From Erinaceus europaeus (taxonomy: Eukaryota > Chordata > Mammalia > Eulipotyphla > Erinaceidae), in contig NW_026647696.1 in assembly GCF_950295315.1 (NCBI RefSeq), positions 1 to 64,000 of the forward strand: DNA of 64,000 bases, read 5' to 3'. The stretch's first letter is position 1, and every line of letters begins with the position of its first letter. The notes under the pieces are model-generated. The model was given only the letters and a program-made list of their open reading frames with translations, made no database searches and was not told the origin of the DNA. The position numbers and the translations under genes are program-made. Positions 1 to 11,940 of this stretch are shown piece by piece.

Positions 1-414
1 TTTATCAGGTAATGTCCCTCTGCATATCCTGAGTACAGGGAAGAGTTAAGCCTTCCCTTGCTATAGAAATGAATTCTTGCCACAGCTGTGAGCCCCCAAG
101 AGGTATAGCACTAAAAGATTTCCCTACATGACTCAGGAGCTGCTCTTCCTCTGGGAGTAGAGAATAAGATGATAATGGGCTTCCAGCTTCCTGTCTCCCT
201 GTACTTGTTTGCTCAACAATATAATGTCAGTGATATGGCTTCGTGGAATCTTTTAGCAGGATGAAAACAGAAAACAGCTAGTTACCAAAGAACTATAAGG
301 TGATTTGTTCATTTTTATGTGTTTTTACACAATTCAAAGCACTAAGGAAATAACCCACCAAGTTATTCCAAGGAATTTAAGATGCTATTCAATGATAGGT
401 TTAAAAAGCAGATA

Positions 415-552
415 AAGAAGTGGAGGTGGTGCAGTGTGCTAATGTACTGAACTTTCATGCATGAGGTCCTGAGTTCTATCCCCAGCATCATATATGCAGG
501 AGTGAGGCTCTGGTCCTCTTTCTCATTAATAAGCAAGTAAATCTCTTAAAAA
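415..552 (+). mobile_element. SINE family C
   Basis: tggaggtggtgcagtgtgct head, gagttctatccccag B box, tail tcattaataagcaag. Confidence 0.75.
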
Positions 553-801
553 TAAAATAATCAGTGTACTGGAAGGTCAAAATTAAATTACCCAGAGTGT
601 AGCACTTAAGAGTTGGAAAATATGAACGAGCTTAAGAAACATTAAGGATGGAATTAAAGATACAATAAAAGGGTTCAACATATGACATGTAGTATCTCCA
701 AAAGGGAGATTGGAAGAGAATATTAGGAAAAATTTGACAGGAATGGCTGAGAATTTTTTCAGATATTGGAAAAGACGTGAAATCTAAATTGTTGTTGGTT
801 T

Positions 802-1056
802 TTTTTTCCCTTTTGTTGCCCTTATTTTTTATTGTTGTAGTTGTTGATGTCATCGTTGTTAGGACAGAGAGAAATGGAGATAGGAGGGGAAGACAGAGAG
901 GGGAAGAGAAAGACAGACAACTACAGACCTGATTCACCATTTGTGAAGCAACTCCCCTACAGGTAGGGAGCCAGGGGCTCGAACTGGGATCCTTACGCCG
1001 GTCCTTGCACCTTGCACAACGTGCGCTTAACCCGCTATGCTATCACCTGACTCCCG
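802..1056 (-). mobile_element. SINE family A
   Basis: Full standard copy; gaaatctaa at 779-787 and 1,056-1,064 may be its target-site duplication. Confidence 0.85.
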
Positions 1057-1084
1057 AAATCTAAGTTTTAAAGATAAAACAGCA

Positions 1085-1345
1085 AACAGGGCGGTAGTGC
1101 AGCAGCTTAAGTGCACATGGCGCGAAGCGCAAGGACAGGCCCAGCTCCCCACCTGCATGGGAATCGCTTCACAGGCGGTGAAGCAGGTCTGCAGGTGTCT
1201 GTCTTTCTCTCCCCCTCTCTGCTTCCCCTCCTCTCTCCATTTCTCTTTGTCCTATCCAACAATGACAACATCAATAACAATAATAACTACCACAATAAAA
1301 CAAGGGCAATAAAAGGGAAAATAAATAAATTTTTTTAAAAATTTT
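1085..1345 (+). mobile_element. SINE family A
   Basis: Lies 29 bp from the inverted copy on its left, so the pair could fold. The B box region is lost (cccagctccccacc follows directly). Confidence 0.8.
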
Positions 1346-1373
1346 TAAAAAGAAAAAGTTGGTTTTGTTTGTT

Positions 1374-1494
1374 TTTTAACCAGAGCACTGCTCAGCTCTG
1401 GCTTATGGTAGGGGTGGGGATTGAACCTGGGACTTTGGAGCCTCAGGCATAAGAGTCTATTTTGCATAACCATTGTGCTATCTATCCTCCAACC
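1374..1494 (-). mobile_element. SINE family D
   Basis: ccagagcactgctcagctctg to tgctatctatcctcc. Confidence 0.8.
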
Positions 1495-1639
1495 AAAAAA
1501 AAAAAAAGTTTGAAAGCAATGAAATTACAAATGCACAAAGTCCTGGCCCAAGTTAAAATAAAAAAAACTAAGAAAGGGAGAAAGATTATATTAGCTGATT
1601 GCTGAGCACTGTTTCATTAATTAAATTAATTTATTTATT

Positions 1640-1760
1640 TTTCCTTATCAGAGCACTGATCAGCTGTGGTTTATAGTGGTACTGGGAACTGAACCTGGGA
1701 ATTTGGAGCCTCAGACATGGGAGTCTCTGCATAACCTTTACACTATCTACTCCTGCCAGC
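1640..1760 (-). mobile_element. SINE family D
   Basis: cagagcactgatcagctgtg to ctatctactcctgcc. Confidence 0.75.
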
Positions 1761-2270
1761 TGAGCACTGTTTTGAGCTATGTGAGTATGGTATAAATTCA
1801 TTTAATCCATGTAAAAGCTCTATGTATTAGATAATGTACCATTAGTCTCACCTTAAAGGCAAAGAATTAGGGGATTCCTGAGGTATTTATTTTTCTTTTA
1901 TTTATTTATTTCCTTTTGTTGCCCTTGTTTTATTGTAGTTATTACTACAATAAAAAAAAGACCTTGAACTTCCCAACACCACATGGGAGATGCTGACACA
2001 GGAGTAAGCTCCAATGCTGTGGTATCTCCCTCTCTCTGTCACTCTACGGGAATGAACAAATGGCCCAGAGTGGTGAAATCACACTTCTGCTTAGTCCTTG
2101 TTGCACAAAAATTAAATAAAGCAACTTGAGCTCCATTGTACATGAGTGTAGTGGACATTCAATCATATCTTTCTAAAAACTGGGGATCCTGGGTGGTGGA
2201 AATGCAGAATTTATTTGTATGAATTTTACAATTTTTCTTCAAGTTTGAAATTATTTCATAGATTTTTAGA
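1761..2270. other. Mostly unassigned intronic sequence
   Basis: 1,785-1,875 is faintly MIR-like; 1,900-1,955 is a short family A tail; 1,960-2,150 (tccctctctctgtcact, gaatgaacaaatggcccag) may be an old SINE. No gene. Confidence 0.4.
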
Positions 2271-2437
2271 AAGATTTTATTTATTTTTTATGTATTTATT
2301 TATCTATGAGAAAGATAGGAGGAGAGAGAGAAAGAACCAGACATCACTCTGGTACATGTGCTGCTAGGGACTTGAACACAAGACTTCATGCTTGAGAATC
2401 TAACGCTTACTCCACTGCACCACCCCTCAAGACCACT
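2270..2437 (-). mobile_element. SINE family C
   Basis: gagaaagataggaggagaga to ctgcaccaccc. Confidence 0.8.
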
Positions 2438-2600
2438 ATTTCTCAGATTTCTTTAATATTAAAAAAAAAAAAAGTGGTCTGGGAGGTGGCGCAGTGGATA
2501 AGGCATTGGACTCTCAAGCATGAGGTCCTGAGTTCAATCCCCGGCCGCACATGTACCAGAGTGATGTTTGGTTCTTTCTCTCTCTCCCCTATCATTTCTT

Positions 2601-2957
2601 TTTTTTGTTTGTTTGTTTGTTCCTCCAGGGTTATTGCTGGGCTCGGTGCCTGCACCATGAATCCACCGCTCCTGGAGGCCATTTTTCCCCCTTTTTGTTG
2701 CCCTAGTTGTTGCAGCCTCGTTGCGGTTATTATTGCCATTGTTGACGTTGCTTTGTTGTTGGATAGGACAGAGAGAAATGGAGGGGAAGGCAGAGAGAGG
2801 GGGGGGGAGAGAAAGACAGACACCTGCAGACCTGCTTCAAAGCCTGTGAAGCGACTCCCCTGCGATGGGGAGCCGGGGGCTCGAACCGGGATCCTTACGC
2901 CGGTCCCTGCGCTTTGCGCCACGTGCGCTTAACCCACTGCGCCACCGCCCAACCCCC
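2601..2957 (-). mobile_element. SINE family A, long form with 3' module
   Basis: 3' module cctccagggttattgctggg, CT/GA body, head cgccaccgcccaacccc. Confidence 0.9.
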
Positions 2958-2959
2958 TC

Positions 2960-3174
2960 TTTTTTTTTTAACTTTATTTATTTTTATTAGATAGAGACAG
3001 AGAGAAATTGAGGGGAAGGAGAGATAGAGATGGAAAGAGACAGAGAGACACCTGTAGCCCTGCTTCATCACTCATGAAGCTTTCCCCCTACAGGTGGGGA
3101 CCAGGGGCTTAAACCTGGGTCCTTGCGCACTGTAGTGTGTGCACTTAACCAGGTGCACCACTGCCTGGCCCCTC
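2960..3174 (-). mobile_element. SINE family B
   Basis: tattagatagagacagagag to accactgcctggcccc. Confidence 0.85.
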
Positions 3175-3215
3175 TCCTATCATTTCTTATGAATCAAAAA
3201 TAAAATTAAAAGTAT

Positions 3216-3660
3216 ATATTTTAAAAAAACTATATTGTTTGGTCCATAAATTCATTCCAATAGATTCATAGAGAATTTTATAAAGATGGTAATAAACTCA
3301 ATGTAATTCCAATAAATACCTTAATAGCTTTTCTGCCACACAGAAGTTGACAAAGCTGCTTCTAAAATCTATCTGGAAGCAAAAGTGCCAAAAATAGCTA
3401 ACCAGTTTTTGCTGTTTTTTATTGTTGTCTGTAGCACAGAAAACTGTTTATTCTGCTGTCTGCAATACAAAGACATAGGGAAATGTCATTGTTTGTGCAC
3501 TATAGTAGAAAAAAACTTTGAAACTGTGCATTAGGGTTGGTTTGCCAGACATCCTGTCATTAAGAATATGAGCTATAAACAGTAAGCACTTCCTGATACT
3601 CTGATTTTATTTTGTTGATCCCATCCAGACTGCCTCATTTGTGCCCTAGAAAGCTTTACT
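3216..3660. other. Unique intronic sequence
   Basis: AT-rich, no coding or RNA signal seen. Confidence 0.6.
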
Positions 3661-3663
3661 CAG

Positions 3664-3822
3664 GTGATCCAGGAGGTGGTGCAGTAGATAAAAGCATTGG
3701 ATTCAAGTATGAAGTCCTGAGTTTAATCCCCAGCAGCACATGTACCAGAGTGAATGTCTGGTTCTTTCTCTCTCTCTTCCTGTCTTCCTCATTAATAATA
3801 AATAAAATATTTTTTTTTAAAG
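3664..3822 (+). mobile_element. SINE family C
   Basis: gtgatccaggaggtggtgca to taataataaataaaat. Confidence 0.85.
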
Positions 3823-3863
3823 TTTCAGAGAGTGCATTTTTTTAAAAGAGTAACAAAAAAGAT

Positions 3864-4072
3864 TTTTCTTTTCTTTTTTATTATTTGATAGAGACAAAGA
3901 GAAATTGAGAGGGGAAGATGAGAAAGAGAGGGAGAGAGACAGAGAGACACCTGCAGCTCTGCTTCATCACTCATGAGGCTTTCCCCCTGCAGGTGGGGAC
4001 CATGGGCTTGAACCTGTGCCCTTGAACACTATAATGTGTGCACTTAACCAAGTGTGCCCCCATCTGCCCCCC
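3864..4072 (-). mobile_element. SINE family B
   Basis: ttatttgatagagacaaaga to gtgtgcccccatctgcccc. Confidence 0.85.
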
Positions 4073-4395
4073 CAAGAAATGACTTTTCTTTCTACATAGG
4101 GCAACAAAGCTATACTAATAAAGATGGTATTAGCACAAGGACAGACAAATTGATCAATGCAACAGAACACATACATTGAACCAGATGAATGATAGAGAAG
4201 GCTTTGCAAATCACTAGAAAAGACTACCACTCCTCTCCAGATTCATATGAAGAGAAATATCTCCTTACTCCTTTCAAATAATTTAATTCTCCACCAATTA
4301 AGGACTTAAAGATACAGGCAAAAAAAATTCAGGGCTATCATTGGGGTTCAGTGCTGAGGTATCTTCTCTCTCTCTCTAAATAAAGGGATGAGAAG

Positions 4396-4476
4396 TTGGG
4401 TCTAGAAGACTGCTCAGCAGTATCATGCATACATGAGACCCTTAGCTCATTCCCCAGTGTCACATAAAAAAAGGAA

Positions 4477-4536
<60 letters not shown>

Positions 4537-4540
4537 AAAC
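4396..4540 (+). mobile_element. E-type SINE with (GAAA)n tail
   Basis: gaagactgctcagcagtat ... ttagctcattccccagtgtca resembles a tRNA-like head and B box. Confidence 0.45.
4474..4540 (+). repeat. (GAAA)n microsatellite
   Basis: About 16 units, forming the tail of an E-type SINE at 4,396-4,473. Confidence 0.95.
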
Positions 4541-4698
4541 ACCAATTCACAGAAACTAGTACAGATGAATATATAAATTTATATATAAATATATAAATAT
4601 AAAAAGCATAAACATGCATTTTTGAATTAAATTTTGAATTAAATGGTTGCATTATGTTTAAATACACAATACCATTACTTAATGATATAAAATCACTC

Positions 4699-4875
4699 AG
4701 GGGCTGGGGAGATAGATACTTATGCAAAAGCCTGAGGCTCTAAAGTCCCAGGTTCAATCCCCAGCACTACCATAAGCCAGAACTGAGCAGTGTTCTGGTC
4801 GCTTTCTCTCTCTTGATATCTTTCCCTCTGTATCTACTTTCTCACTAAAATAAACTAAATAAAATATTTTAAAAA
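4699..4875 (+). mobile_element. SINE family D, variant with CT-rich tail
   Basis: ggggctggggagatagata head; after tgttctggtc it continues with ctttctctctcttg instead of an A-tail. Confidence 0.8.
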
Positions 4876-5049
4876 ATAAAATCATTTAGTATAATTATAT
4901 AAAATTATTTGGCATATGATATATTCGGTATGATACAAAACCATTTGTTATAAATGTGGGCAAAAAGCATAAACATGCATTTCATGTTTGAATTAAATGT
5001 CTGAACAATGACTAATACTTAATGATATCAAAGTATAAAATTAAATATA

Positions 5050-5180
5050 CAGGGGAGGGGTAGATAGCATAGTGGTTATGCAAAGAGACCCTCATGCCTG
5101 AGGATCCAAAGTCCCAGGTTCAATCCCCTGCACCACCATAAGCCAGAGCTGCACAGTGCTCTGGTAAAAATAAAAAAGCA
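5050..5180 (+). mobile_element. SINE family D
   Basis: ggggtagatagcatagtggt to gtgctctggtaaaaat. Confidence 0.9.
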
Positions 5181-5251
5181 ATAAGATAAAATGGATTGAT
5201 TTATTTAGAATGACATATTGATATATGGCTATGGAAGGATAGAAGCATGAG

Positions 5252-5390
5252 TAGTCCAGGTGGTGGCACAGTACATGAAATGTTGGGCTCTCAGGTAAAG
5301 GCCCTGAGTTGGATCTGTGGTATACTATATGCCAGAATGATGCTCTGATATTCTCTCTCTCTCCTCTCATTAATAGATAAGTCTTTAAAA
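5252..5390 (+). mobile_element. SINE family C
   Basis: agtccaggtggtggcacagt to attaatagataagtct; diverged B box (gagttggatctgtgg). Confidence 0.75.
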
Positions 5391-5403
5391 AAAAGACTAG
5401 AGT

Positions 5404-5620
5404 TGGGGCCGGGTGGTGGTGTACCTGGTTGAGTGCACACGTTACAATGCATGAAGACCCAGGTTCGAGTCTCCAGTCCCCACCTTCAGGAGGAAAACTT
5501 CACGAGTGATGAAGTAGTGCTGCAGATGTCTGTCTTTCTCTGTTCCCCCTTCCCTCTCAATTTGTCTGTTTCTATCCAATAAACAAATAAATACAACAAG
5601 GGCAACCAAAAGGAATAAAT
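5404..5620 (+). mobile_element. SINE family B
   Basis: ggggccgggtggtggtgtac to ccaataaacaaataaata. Confidence 0.85.
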
Positions 5621-5693
5621 ATTTTTTAAAAAAATAAGTAAATAAATAAATAAAAATAAAAAATTTTTAAAAAGAAAGTCTTAAAAAAAAAAA

Positions 5694-6046
5694 GACAGAG
5701 TCGGGTAGTAGCGCAGAGGGTTAAGCGCAGGTGGTGCAAAGTGCAAGGACCAGTGTAAGGATCCTGGTTTGAGGCCCTGGCACCCCACCTGCAGGGGAGT
5801 CGCTTCACAGGTGGTGAAGTAGATCTGCAGGTGTCTGTCTTTCTCTCCCCCTCTCTGTCTTCCCCTCCTCTCTCCATTTCTCTCTGTCCTAGCCAACAAC
5901 AGCAACAACAACAAGAATAATAATAACTACAACAATGGTAAAACAACAAGGGCAACAAAAGGGGAAAAAAATGGTCTCCAGGAGCAGTGGATTTGTAGTG
6001 CAGGCACCGAGCCCCAGCAATAACCCTGGAGGCAAAAAAAAAAAAA
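5694..6046 (+). mobile_element. SINE family A, long form
   Basis: Includes the 3' module at 5,973-6,036 and an A-tail. Confidence 0.9.
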
Positions 6047-6092
6047 AGACTAGAGTTTTAAAAGATGGTAAAGTTTATTTAAATTAACAGAA

Positions 6093-6126
6093 TACATATA
6101 TATGTGTATATATATATGTGTGTGTG

Positions 6127-6177
<51 letters not shown>

Positions 6178-6178
6178 G
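6093..6178 (+). repeat. (TATG)/(CATATA)n microsatellite
   Basis: Mixed TA/TG run to 6,128, then eight units of catata. Confidence 0.95.
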
Positions 6179-6179
6179 A

Positions 6180-7194
6180 ACACAGGAGAGTTGGAGCAGT
6201 GGTTACTTTAGAAGAGGGAAGGAGAAAAATAGAAATTAAATGGAGTACATATAATTATAATCAGAAACTATATGCTTTAATTTATTAACCTGTTTGACAG
6301 GTAACTCTATTATCTCTTTTGAATGCCTGAAATAGCTCATTTTTAAGACAGATTCTGAGACCAGAGCTCCTATTCAGAATCACTCCACTATTTGACTTCC
6401 TGAAATGAGCTAGTGAAACCCAAATGGAAATAGCACAACCCCTGTGACTTTTCCATTTAGCAATCACAGGACTGAAACTTTAGGGTTTGTCTATTAAAAG
6501 TGAATAGGCAGGAAAAGGAAGGGTCAGGCTCCATCCTGTGTCCCATGACAAGATGTACCCTAAGGACTTTCAGGGGAAAGCTTGGTTGGGAAGTAATCCC
6601 TGCCATTTTACAGACGTGATGACCACCTTTTCTCCCCTAAATATCTTGTATACTCCTTATGCAAGACTCTTTGTAATTAAGCCATCAAATTAAATTGTTG
6701 AACTTCCACTATATTACCTAAGAAAAAGTAGTTGTCTCACTCCTATGACATTTTCCTTATTCAAAAAAGCTGGCTAAAGTTGGTTTTGAAGGTTAGATAG
6801 AAACACAGAATTCCCTCTCCCAGGGGAATTTGTGCAAGTGCCCTTTTCTCTGTTAGTTATTGCTGGCTCTCATGCATCAAACGCTGTCTTCCTGTTCCCC
6901 TTTATTTTTGAGCTCTAGAGACCTGAAACTGGTAAGCACTTTGAAGAACAACACAAAGCCAGGAAAACACAAAGTGGATACAGCTACGACTTTTTGAAGG
7001 AAAGCAAATCTTAACACAGTTGTGATAGCCACTCTGCCTTTCCCCTGTCTGCAGCTTACATAAGATAAAAGTAAATCACAGAAATTAGAAATAGTCAAAA
7101 ATCAGGTTTGAAAAACAGTGAGGTTGAGGACAGAAATTTAGGATGTTGATATCATCATCCTGGCTAACTCTAAACTTTTAATATCACCTTTTTA
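6180..7194. other. Unique ZNRF1 intronic sequence, about 1 kb
   Basis: Repeat-free by eye. No splice-bounded coding segment or RNA gene recognised. Confidence 0.6.
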
Positions 7195-7282
7195 AATAAA
7201 TTTATTTTTTGTGAGAGAGGTATACCAAAAAATTGATTAGCTCTGGCATATAGCATTGACAGGGATAGAACCTGGGCACCCA
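7195..7282 (-). mobile_element. SINE family D, truncated
   Basis: attagctctggcatatagca then agggatagaacctgggcacc; its head is replaced by the B element. Confidence 0.55.
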
Positions 7283-7487
7283 GGGGCTGGTGGTGGCGCA
7301 CCTGGTTGAACATACATGCAATATGCAAGCACCCAGGTTCGAGCCCCCAGTCCCCACCTTCAGGGGAAAAGCTTTGCAAGTAGTGAAGCATTGTTGCAGG
7401 TGTCTCTCTGTCTCTCCCTATCACCCCTTCCCTCTTGATTTCTGGCTGTCTCTATCCAATAAATAAAGATAATTTTAAAAATTAAAA
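7283..7487 (+). mobile_element. SINE family B
   Basis: aggggctggtggtggcgcac to ccaataaataaagataat. Confidence 0.9.
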
Positions 7488-7599
7488 AAGAAAGGCATGT
7501 TCAAAGCAACTGGAAATAACTTCCATATTCATTAGTAAGAGAACGGATGTGGTTTATTTGTCTAATGGAGTACTGCAGAGAATATGGATGTATTCAAAA

Positions 7600-7684
7600 T
7601 ATATGAAGAACTGGAAAGACAGTATAATGGTTATGCAAATGAATTTTATGTCTGAGGCTCTGAGCTTCCAAATCACCCCCCCCC
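7600..7684 (+). mobile_element. SINE family D, 3' truncated
   Basis: gaaagacagtataatggtta, tgtctgaggctctgagcttc; abuts L1. Confidence 0.6.
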
Positions 7685-8292
7685 TTTTTCCAGCCATGAC
7701 ATCATCTCCCCAGACAATAACCTGGATCTACCTGCATTTCAGATGTTAGGCTCAGGGGGAAAAAGAAACTAGTATAGCCACAGGCCCTTTGGAATATAAC
7801 TAAAATATCCCTACTAGCTATCTACAAAATGGAGACCCCCTCCAACTCTTCATCTGCACTATTCCAGCATTTAGGTTCATGATTAGTCAACAATTTGTTT
7901 GGCTTTATATGTTAACTCTCTTTTCAGCCACCAGGTTCTAGATGCTAGCAGGATGCCAATCAGACTTCCCTGGACAGAAAACCCCACCAATGTGTCCTAG
8001 AGCTCCGATTCTCCAGAGCCCTTCCCACTAGGGAAAGAGAGAGACAGGCTGGAAGTATGGATCAACCTGTCAACACCCATGTTCAGCGGGGAAGCAATTA
8101 CAGAAGCCAGACCTTCCACCTTCTGTATCTCACAATGACCTCAGATCCATACTCCCAGAGGGTCAAAGAATAGGAAAGCTATGAGGAGAGGGGATGGAAT
8201 CCGGAGTTCTGGTGGTGGGAATTATGTGGAGTTGTACCCTTCTTATCCTATGGTTTTGTCAGTGTTTCCTTTTTAAATAATAATAAAAAAAA
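7685..8292 (+). mobile_element. L1 3' UTR type 2, sense strand +
   Basis: Begins near agccatgacatcatctcccc and ends tcctatggttttgtcagtg followed by ttaaataataataaaa. Its last ~400 bp are the reverse complement of 27,046-27,400 and 38,135-38,520, which defines this 3' end as a repeated family. No ORF2 is present (5' truncated). Confidence 0.75.
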
Positions 8293-8404
8293 AACCTTGC
8301 CACTTGGCATGCAAGTCTGTGCTCTAACCTGTTCACTTAACTCTCCAGCCACAAACTCTACTTTAGTACCTCTCACATTTCCTTTTTATCATCCTATAAA
8401 AACT

Positions 8405-8700
8405 GGCTAGGTGGGAGAGTCAGGCAGTAGTGCAGCATGTTAAGCACAGGTAGTGCAAAGCTCAAGAACTGGCAGAAGGATCCCGGTTCAAGCCCCCGGC
8501 TCTCCACCTGCAGGGGAGTCACTTCACAAGCGGTGAAGCAGGTCTGCAGGTGTCTATCTTTCTCTCCCCTTCTTTGTCTTCTCCTCCTCTCTCCATTTCT
8601 CTCTGTCCTATCCAACAACAACATCAATAACAACAATAATAATAACTACAACAATAAAACAGTAAGAGCAACAAAAGGGAATAAATAAATATTTTTTTAA
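8405..8700 (+). mobile_element. SINE family A
   Basis: Standard copy, tail gggaataaataaat. Confidence 0.9.
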
Positions 8701-8702
8701 AA

Positions 8703-10250
8703 AATGACTAGGTGGATGATGTGCTCCTTTTGGGTGTAATTTTAACAGCTTTAGACCTAAAACCTTAAGGGTTTTAGGTGAACTTGTATCAGTCCTCTCT
8801 TTTTAAAGTATTCCCATGGTCAATGCCAAGTACCATACCACCATTACACAACATGGGAAAGGAAACACACTCCAGACTCTTAAATTCTCATTATTAAGTC
8901 CACAGCCAACCCTTAATCCAGAAATCTGATGCTCTGCTTTGTAAGTGGTCTCAGGCCCTCTGACCCAAGGCCTCACAGAGTATTTTAATGAAGAGAGTTT
9001 CAATGTTGAACCTCCAACCTCATTGGTCATATCCTGCAATGATTCACTGAGACAGGCCTCATGATCTATTCTGCTTTCCTGCACTTTGAATTCAGAGCTC
9101 ACTCACTGTCAGCACGGAAAGCACCAGAGTTCTGATATGGCAGCCTTTTGGTTATATTCCACTGAGAGACTTATCATCCACAACCTACTCAAATCCCTCC
9201 CCCAACAGCTACCAAAAATTCCCTTGGTGAGAATTGCTATTATGAAAAGGAGTAGCTGCTTTGTGACTCACACTGTTTCATTAAAAAGACTTTTTAAAAA
9301 AAACAAATTTTCAATAGAAGAATCCAAAGGTTTTCCAAAGCCATAGCAAAAACAGAACAGCTCATAATACTATTTCTCAAGGGTCTGCCACTTCATAGGA
9401 AATTCCTGTATCTCCTAATACTGGTAAAGCTTAGATTTGCTATCCTTTTATGTTGCACTCTGCCTCTGAGCTGAAAGGAGGTAGGATATGGATGAATTAA
9501 ACACAGCCAACATGACTGGACTTGTCAGATATTAAGATGGAAGGCAGCAGGCTGACAGGCCAGCCCTTATCACTGGTCTCATAGACCTGCCTATAGTTCC
9601 CCAGTGCAGTGGTATAAATGTCTCAGCCTATATGACCAGGACTGAGAAAATCTAATAATTTACTATGTTACATGAGTATTTGGGGATGCATATGACAGTA
9701 GTGGACAATGAAATGCTGCTTCAGATCATGTTATACCTTTGAGGGCATTAAAAGTACCTATTATCTAAACAGAGTGGAATATTACAGAAAGATAATTTGT
9801 ATTTATAGTAGATCAAGGATGTCACTGGCTTAGGTTAGAATCCCAAGAGCTCCCTCAAATCCTTGTAGGATTCCCAGAGTTCTTAAGCCAGCATCAGGAT
9901 AAATGAATCCTAGTAGCTCTCTCTAAGGAAAACCATCATCTCAGCAGATGAAATGGTTGAAAGGGAAACAAATTAAAAGATCTACAAAGGACTGAAAAAT
10001 GTGGACAAAAAGATCAAATTAGCTGGAGTCCATGAACTTGGGTTCCTTTTTATATCTATCCCGAATCACCTGAGTGATCTGATTTAAATGTCTTCCCATG
10101 CCATAAACCAACTTTGGTATTGTTATGCTTTTTAAAGGGCTACAGGGACTACCAATAAAAAAGCTGGAGCTATACTATAATAAGTCTATTCCACTAAGAC
10201 TAAACTAACTGACTACACACTCCTAAATGTATCCTTTAGAAATTAAGATT
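8703..10250. other. Unique ZNRF1 intronic sequence, about 1.5 kb
   Basis: The longest repeat-free stretch of the window. No coding exon or structured RNA recognised; lack of SINEs in so dense a background could mean constraint. Confidence 0.6.
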
Positions 10251-10396
10251 GCCTCAGGCTAAGAGGTGGCACAGTGGTAGAATTCTGAACTTAACAAACA
10301 CGAAGTCTCAAGTTCGGTCCTTGGCATCACATGTGCCAAAGTGATACTCTGGCTCATGCTCTCTCTCAAAGTAAATAAAATAAATCTTTAAAAAAG
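10251..10396 (+). mobile_element. SINE family C
   Basis: aggctaagaggtggcacagt to agtaaataaaataaatct. Confidence 0.75.
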
Positions 10397-10403
10397 AAGA
10401 AAC

Positions 10404-10675
10404 TGGGGATTCCAGTGGTAGCACAGCAGATTAAGCACAGGTAGTGCCAAGCACAAGGACCGGCGTAAGGATCCCAGTTCAAGCCTCTGGCTCCCCACCT
10501 GCAGGGGAGTCACTTCACAGGCGGTGAAGCAGGTCTGCAGGTGTCTATCTTTCTCTCCCCCTCTCTGTCTTCCCCTCCTCTCTCCATTTCTCTCTGTCCT
10601 ATCCAACAACAATGACAATAAGAATACAACAATAAAACATCAAGGGCAACAAAAGGGAATAAATAAATATATATA
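10404..10675 (+). mobile_element. SINE family A
   Basis: tccagtggtagcacagcaga to gggaataaataaat. Confidence 0.9.
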
Positions 10676-10683
10676 TAAAAAAA

Positions 10684-10862
10684 ACTGTGGCTCACCTGGT
10701 TGAGCACACATGTTACAGTGTGCAAGTTACAGGTTGGAGTCCCAGGTCACCACCTGAAGGGGGGAAGCTTCACAAGTGGTGAAACAGTGTTGCAGGTGTC
10801 TCTTTTACTCCCTGCCTATTTCTCCCTTCCCCCTCAATTTTTCTCTGTCCTGTTGAAGAAAG
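10684..10862 (+). mobile_element. SINE family B
   Basis: Lacks the first bases; ctcacctggttgagcacaca onward, ends in (GAAA). Confidence 0.85.
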
Positions 10863-10874
10863 AAAGAAAGAAGG

Positions 10875-11002
10875 GCAGAGGTAGATAGCATAATGGTTAT
10901 GCAAACATACTCCCATGCCTGAGGCTCCAAAGTCCCAGGTTCAATCCCCTGCACCACCATAAACCAGAGCTGAGCAGTGCTCTGGTAAAAAAAAAAAAAA
11001 AG
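10875..11002 (+). mobile_element. SINE family D
   Basis: aggtagatagcataatggtt to gctctggtaaaaaaaa. Confidence 0.9.
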
Positions 11003-11112
11003 GAAGGAAAGAAAGAGAAACTAAGATACCATCTTACAGTCAAAGTCTACATAACATCTCTAAGCATGAAGCATTATTTTAATGTCTTTGCTTAGCAAAA
11101 AAAAAAAAAAAT

Positions 11113-11250
11113 TGGGTGGGGGTAGATAGCATAAAGATTATACAAAAAGACTCTGATGTCTGAGGCTCTGAAGTCCCAGGTTCAATTACGTGCATCACCA
11201 TAAGCCAGAGCTAATCAGTGCTCTCGTAAAAATTAATTAATTAATTAATA
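11113..11250 (+). mobile_element. SINE family D
   Basis: tgggggtagatagcataaag to gtgctctcgtaaaaatt. Confidence 0.85.
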
Positions 11251-11275
11251 AAAATTCAAATTTAACATAGATTTT

Positions 11276-11587
11276 TTAATATTTATTTATTTTCCCTTTT
11301 TTATTGTTGTTGTCCTTTTTTATTATTTTTATTATTATTTTTTATTATTTTTTTATTATTGTTGTTGCTATTGATGTCATCGTTGTTGGATAGGACAGAG
11401 AGAAATGGAGAGAGGAGGGGAAGACAGAGGGGGAGAGAAAGACAGACACCTGCAGACCTGCTTCACCCCCTGTGAAGCGACTCCCCCGCAGATGGGGAGC
11501 CGGGGGCTTGAACTGGGATCCTTATGCGGGGGTCCTGGCACTTTGCACCATATGCGCTTAACCCACTGAGCTACCGTCCAAATTCCT
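11276..11587 (-). mobile_element. SINE family A
   Basis: Tail expanded with tattatttttta repeats before the body. Confidence 0.9.
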
Positions 11588-11659
11588 TTAACATAGATTT
11601 AACAATTATTCCAGGAAAAATGACAGTACAATCACCACAGTTGACAGGGTTTAAAATTA

Positions 11660-11940
11660 TTTAAGGGACCAGCAAGTAGCTCACCAAATAGAACATACAA
11701 GTTATCAAGGACAAGGACTGGGGTTCAAGTCCTCTGCCACCAGATGACCACAGCAACTGTGGGTGGGGGCAGCTTTACCAATGGTCACGCAGTGCTACAA
11801 TGTCTCTCCTACCCTTGTCCTCTCTACCTCTACTGGTCTCTCATTCTCTATATATACAGGAAAGAAAGAAAATGGCTTCCAGGAGCAGTAAAGTCCTGCA
11901 AGCACCGAGCCCCAATGACAGCCCTGCTGGTAAATATATA
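11660..11940 (+). mobile_element. B-like SINE carrying the shared 3' module
   Basis: Diverged head gaccagcaagtagctcacca; the module is at 11,871-11,935 (tggcttccaggagcagtaa, gcaccgagccccaatgac). Confidence 0.7.

Larger units (their letters stand above)
2474..3215 (+). mobile_element. SINE family C split by nested A and B
   Basis: C body 2,474-2,600 and tail 3,176-3,215; cctatcatttctt is duplicated at 2,588-2,600 and 3,176-3,188. Confidence 0.85.

Noticed and set aside
2443..2932. Long open frames on both strands
   Set aside because: They translate the CT/GA-rich body of SINEs; the same peptide pattern recurs at dozens of SINE copies.
4338..4727. Frame with a long SFFLSFFL repeat
   Set aside because: Translation of the (GAAA)n microsatellite.
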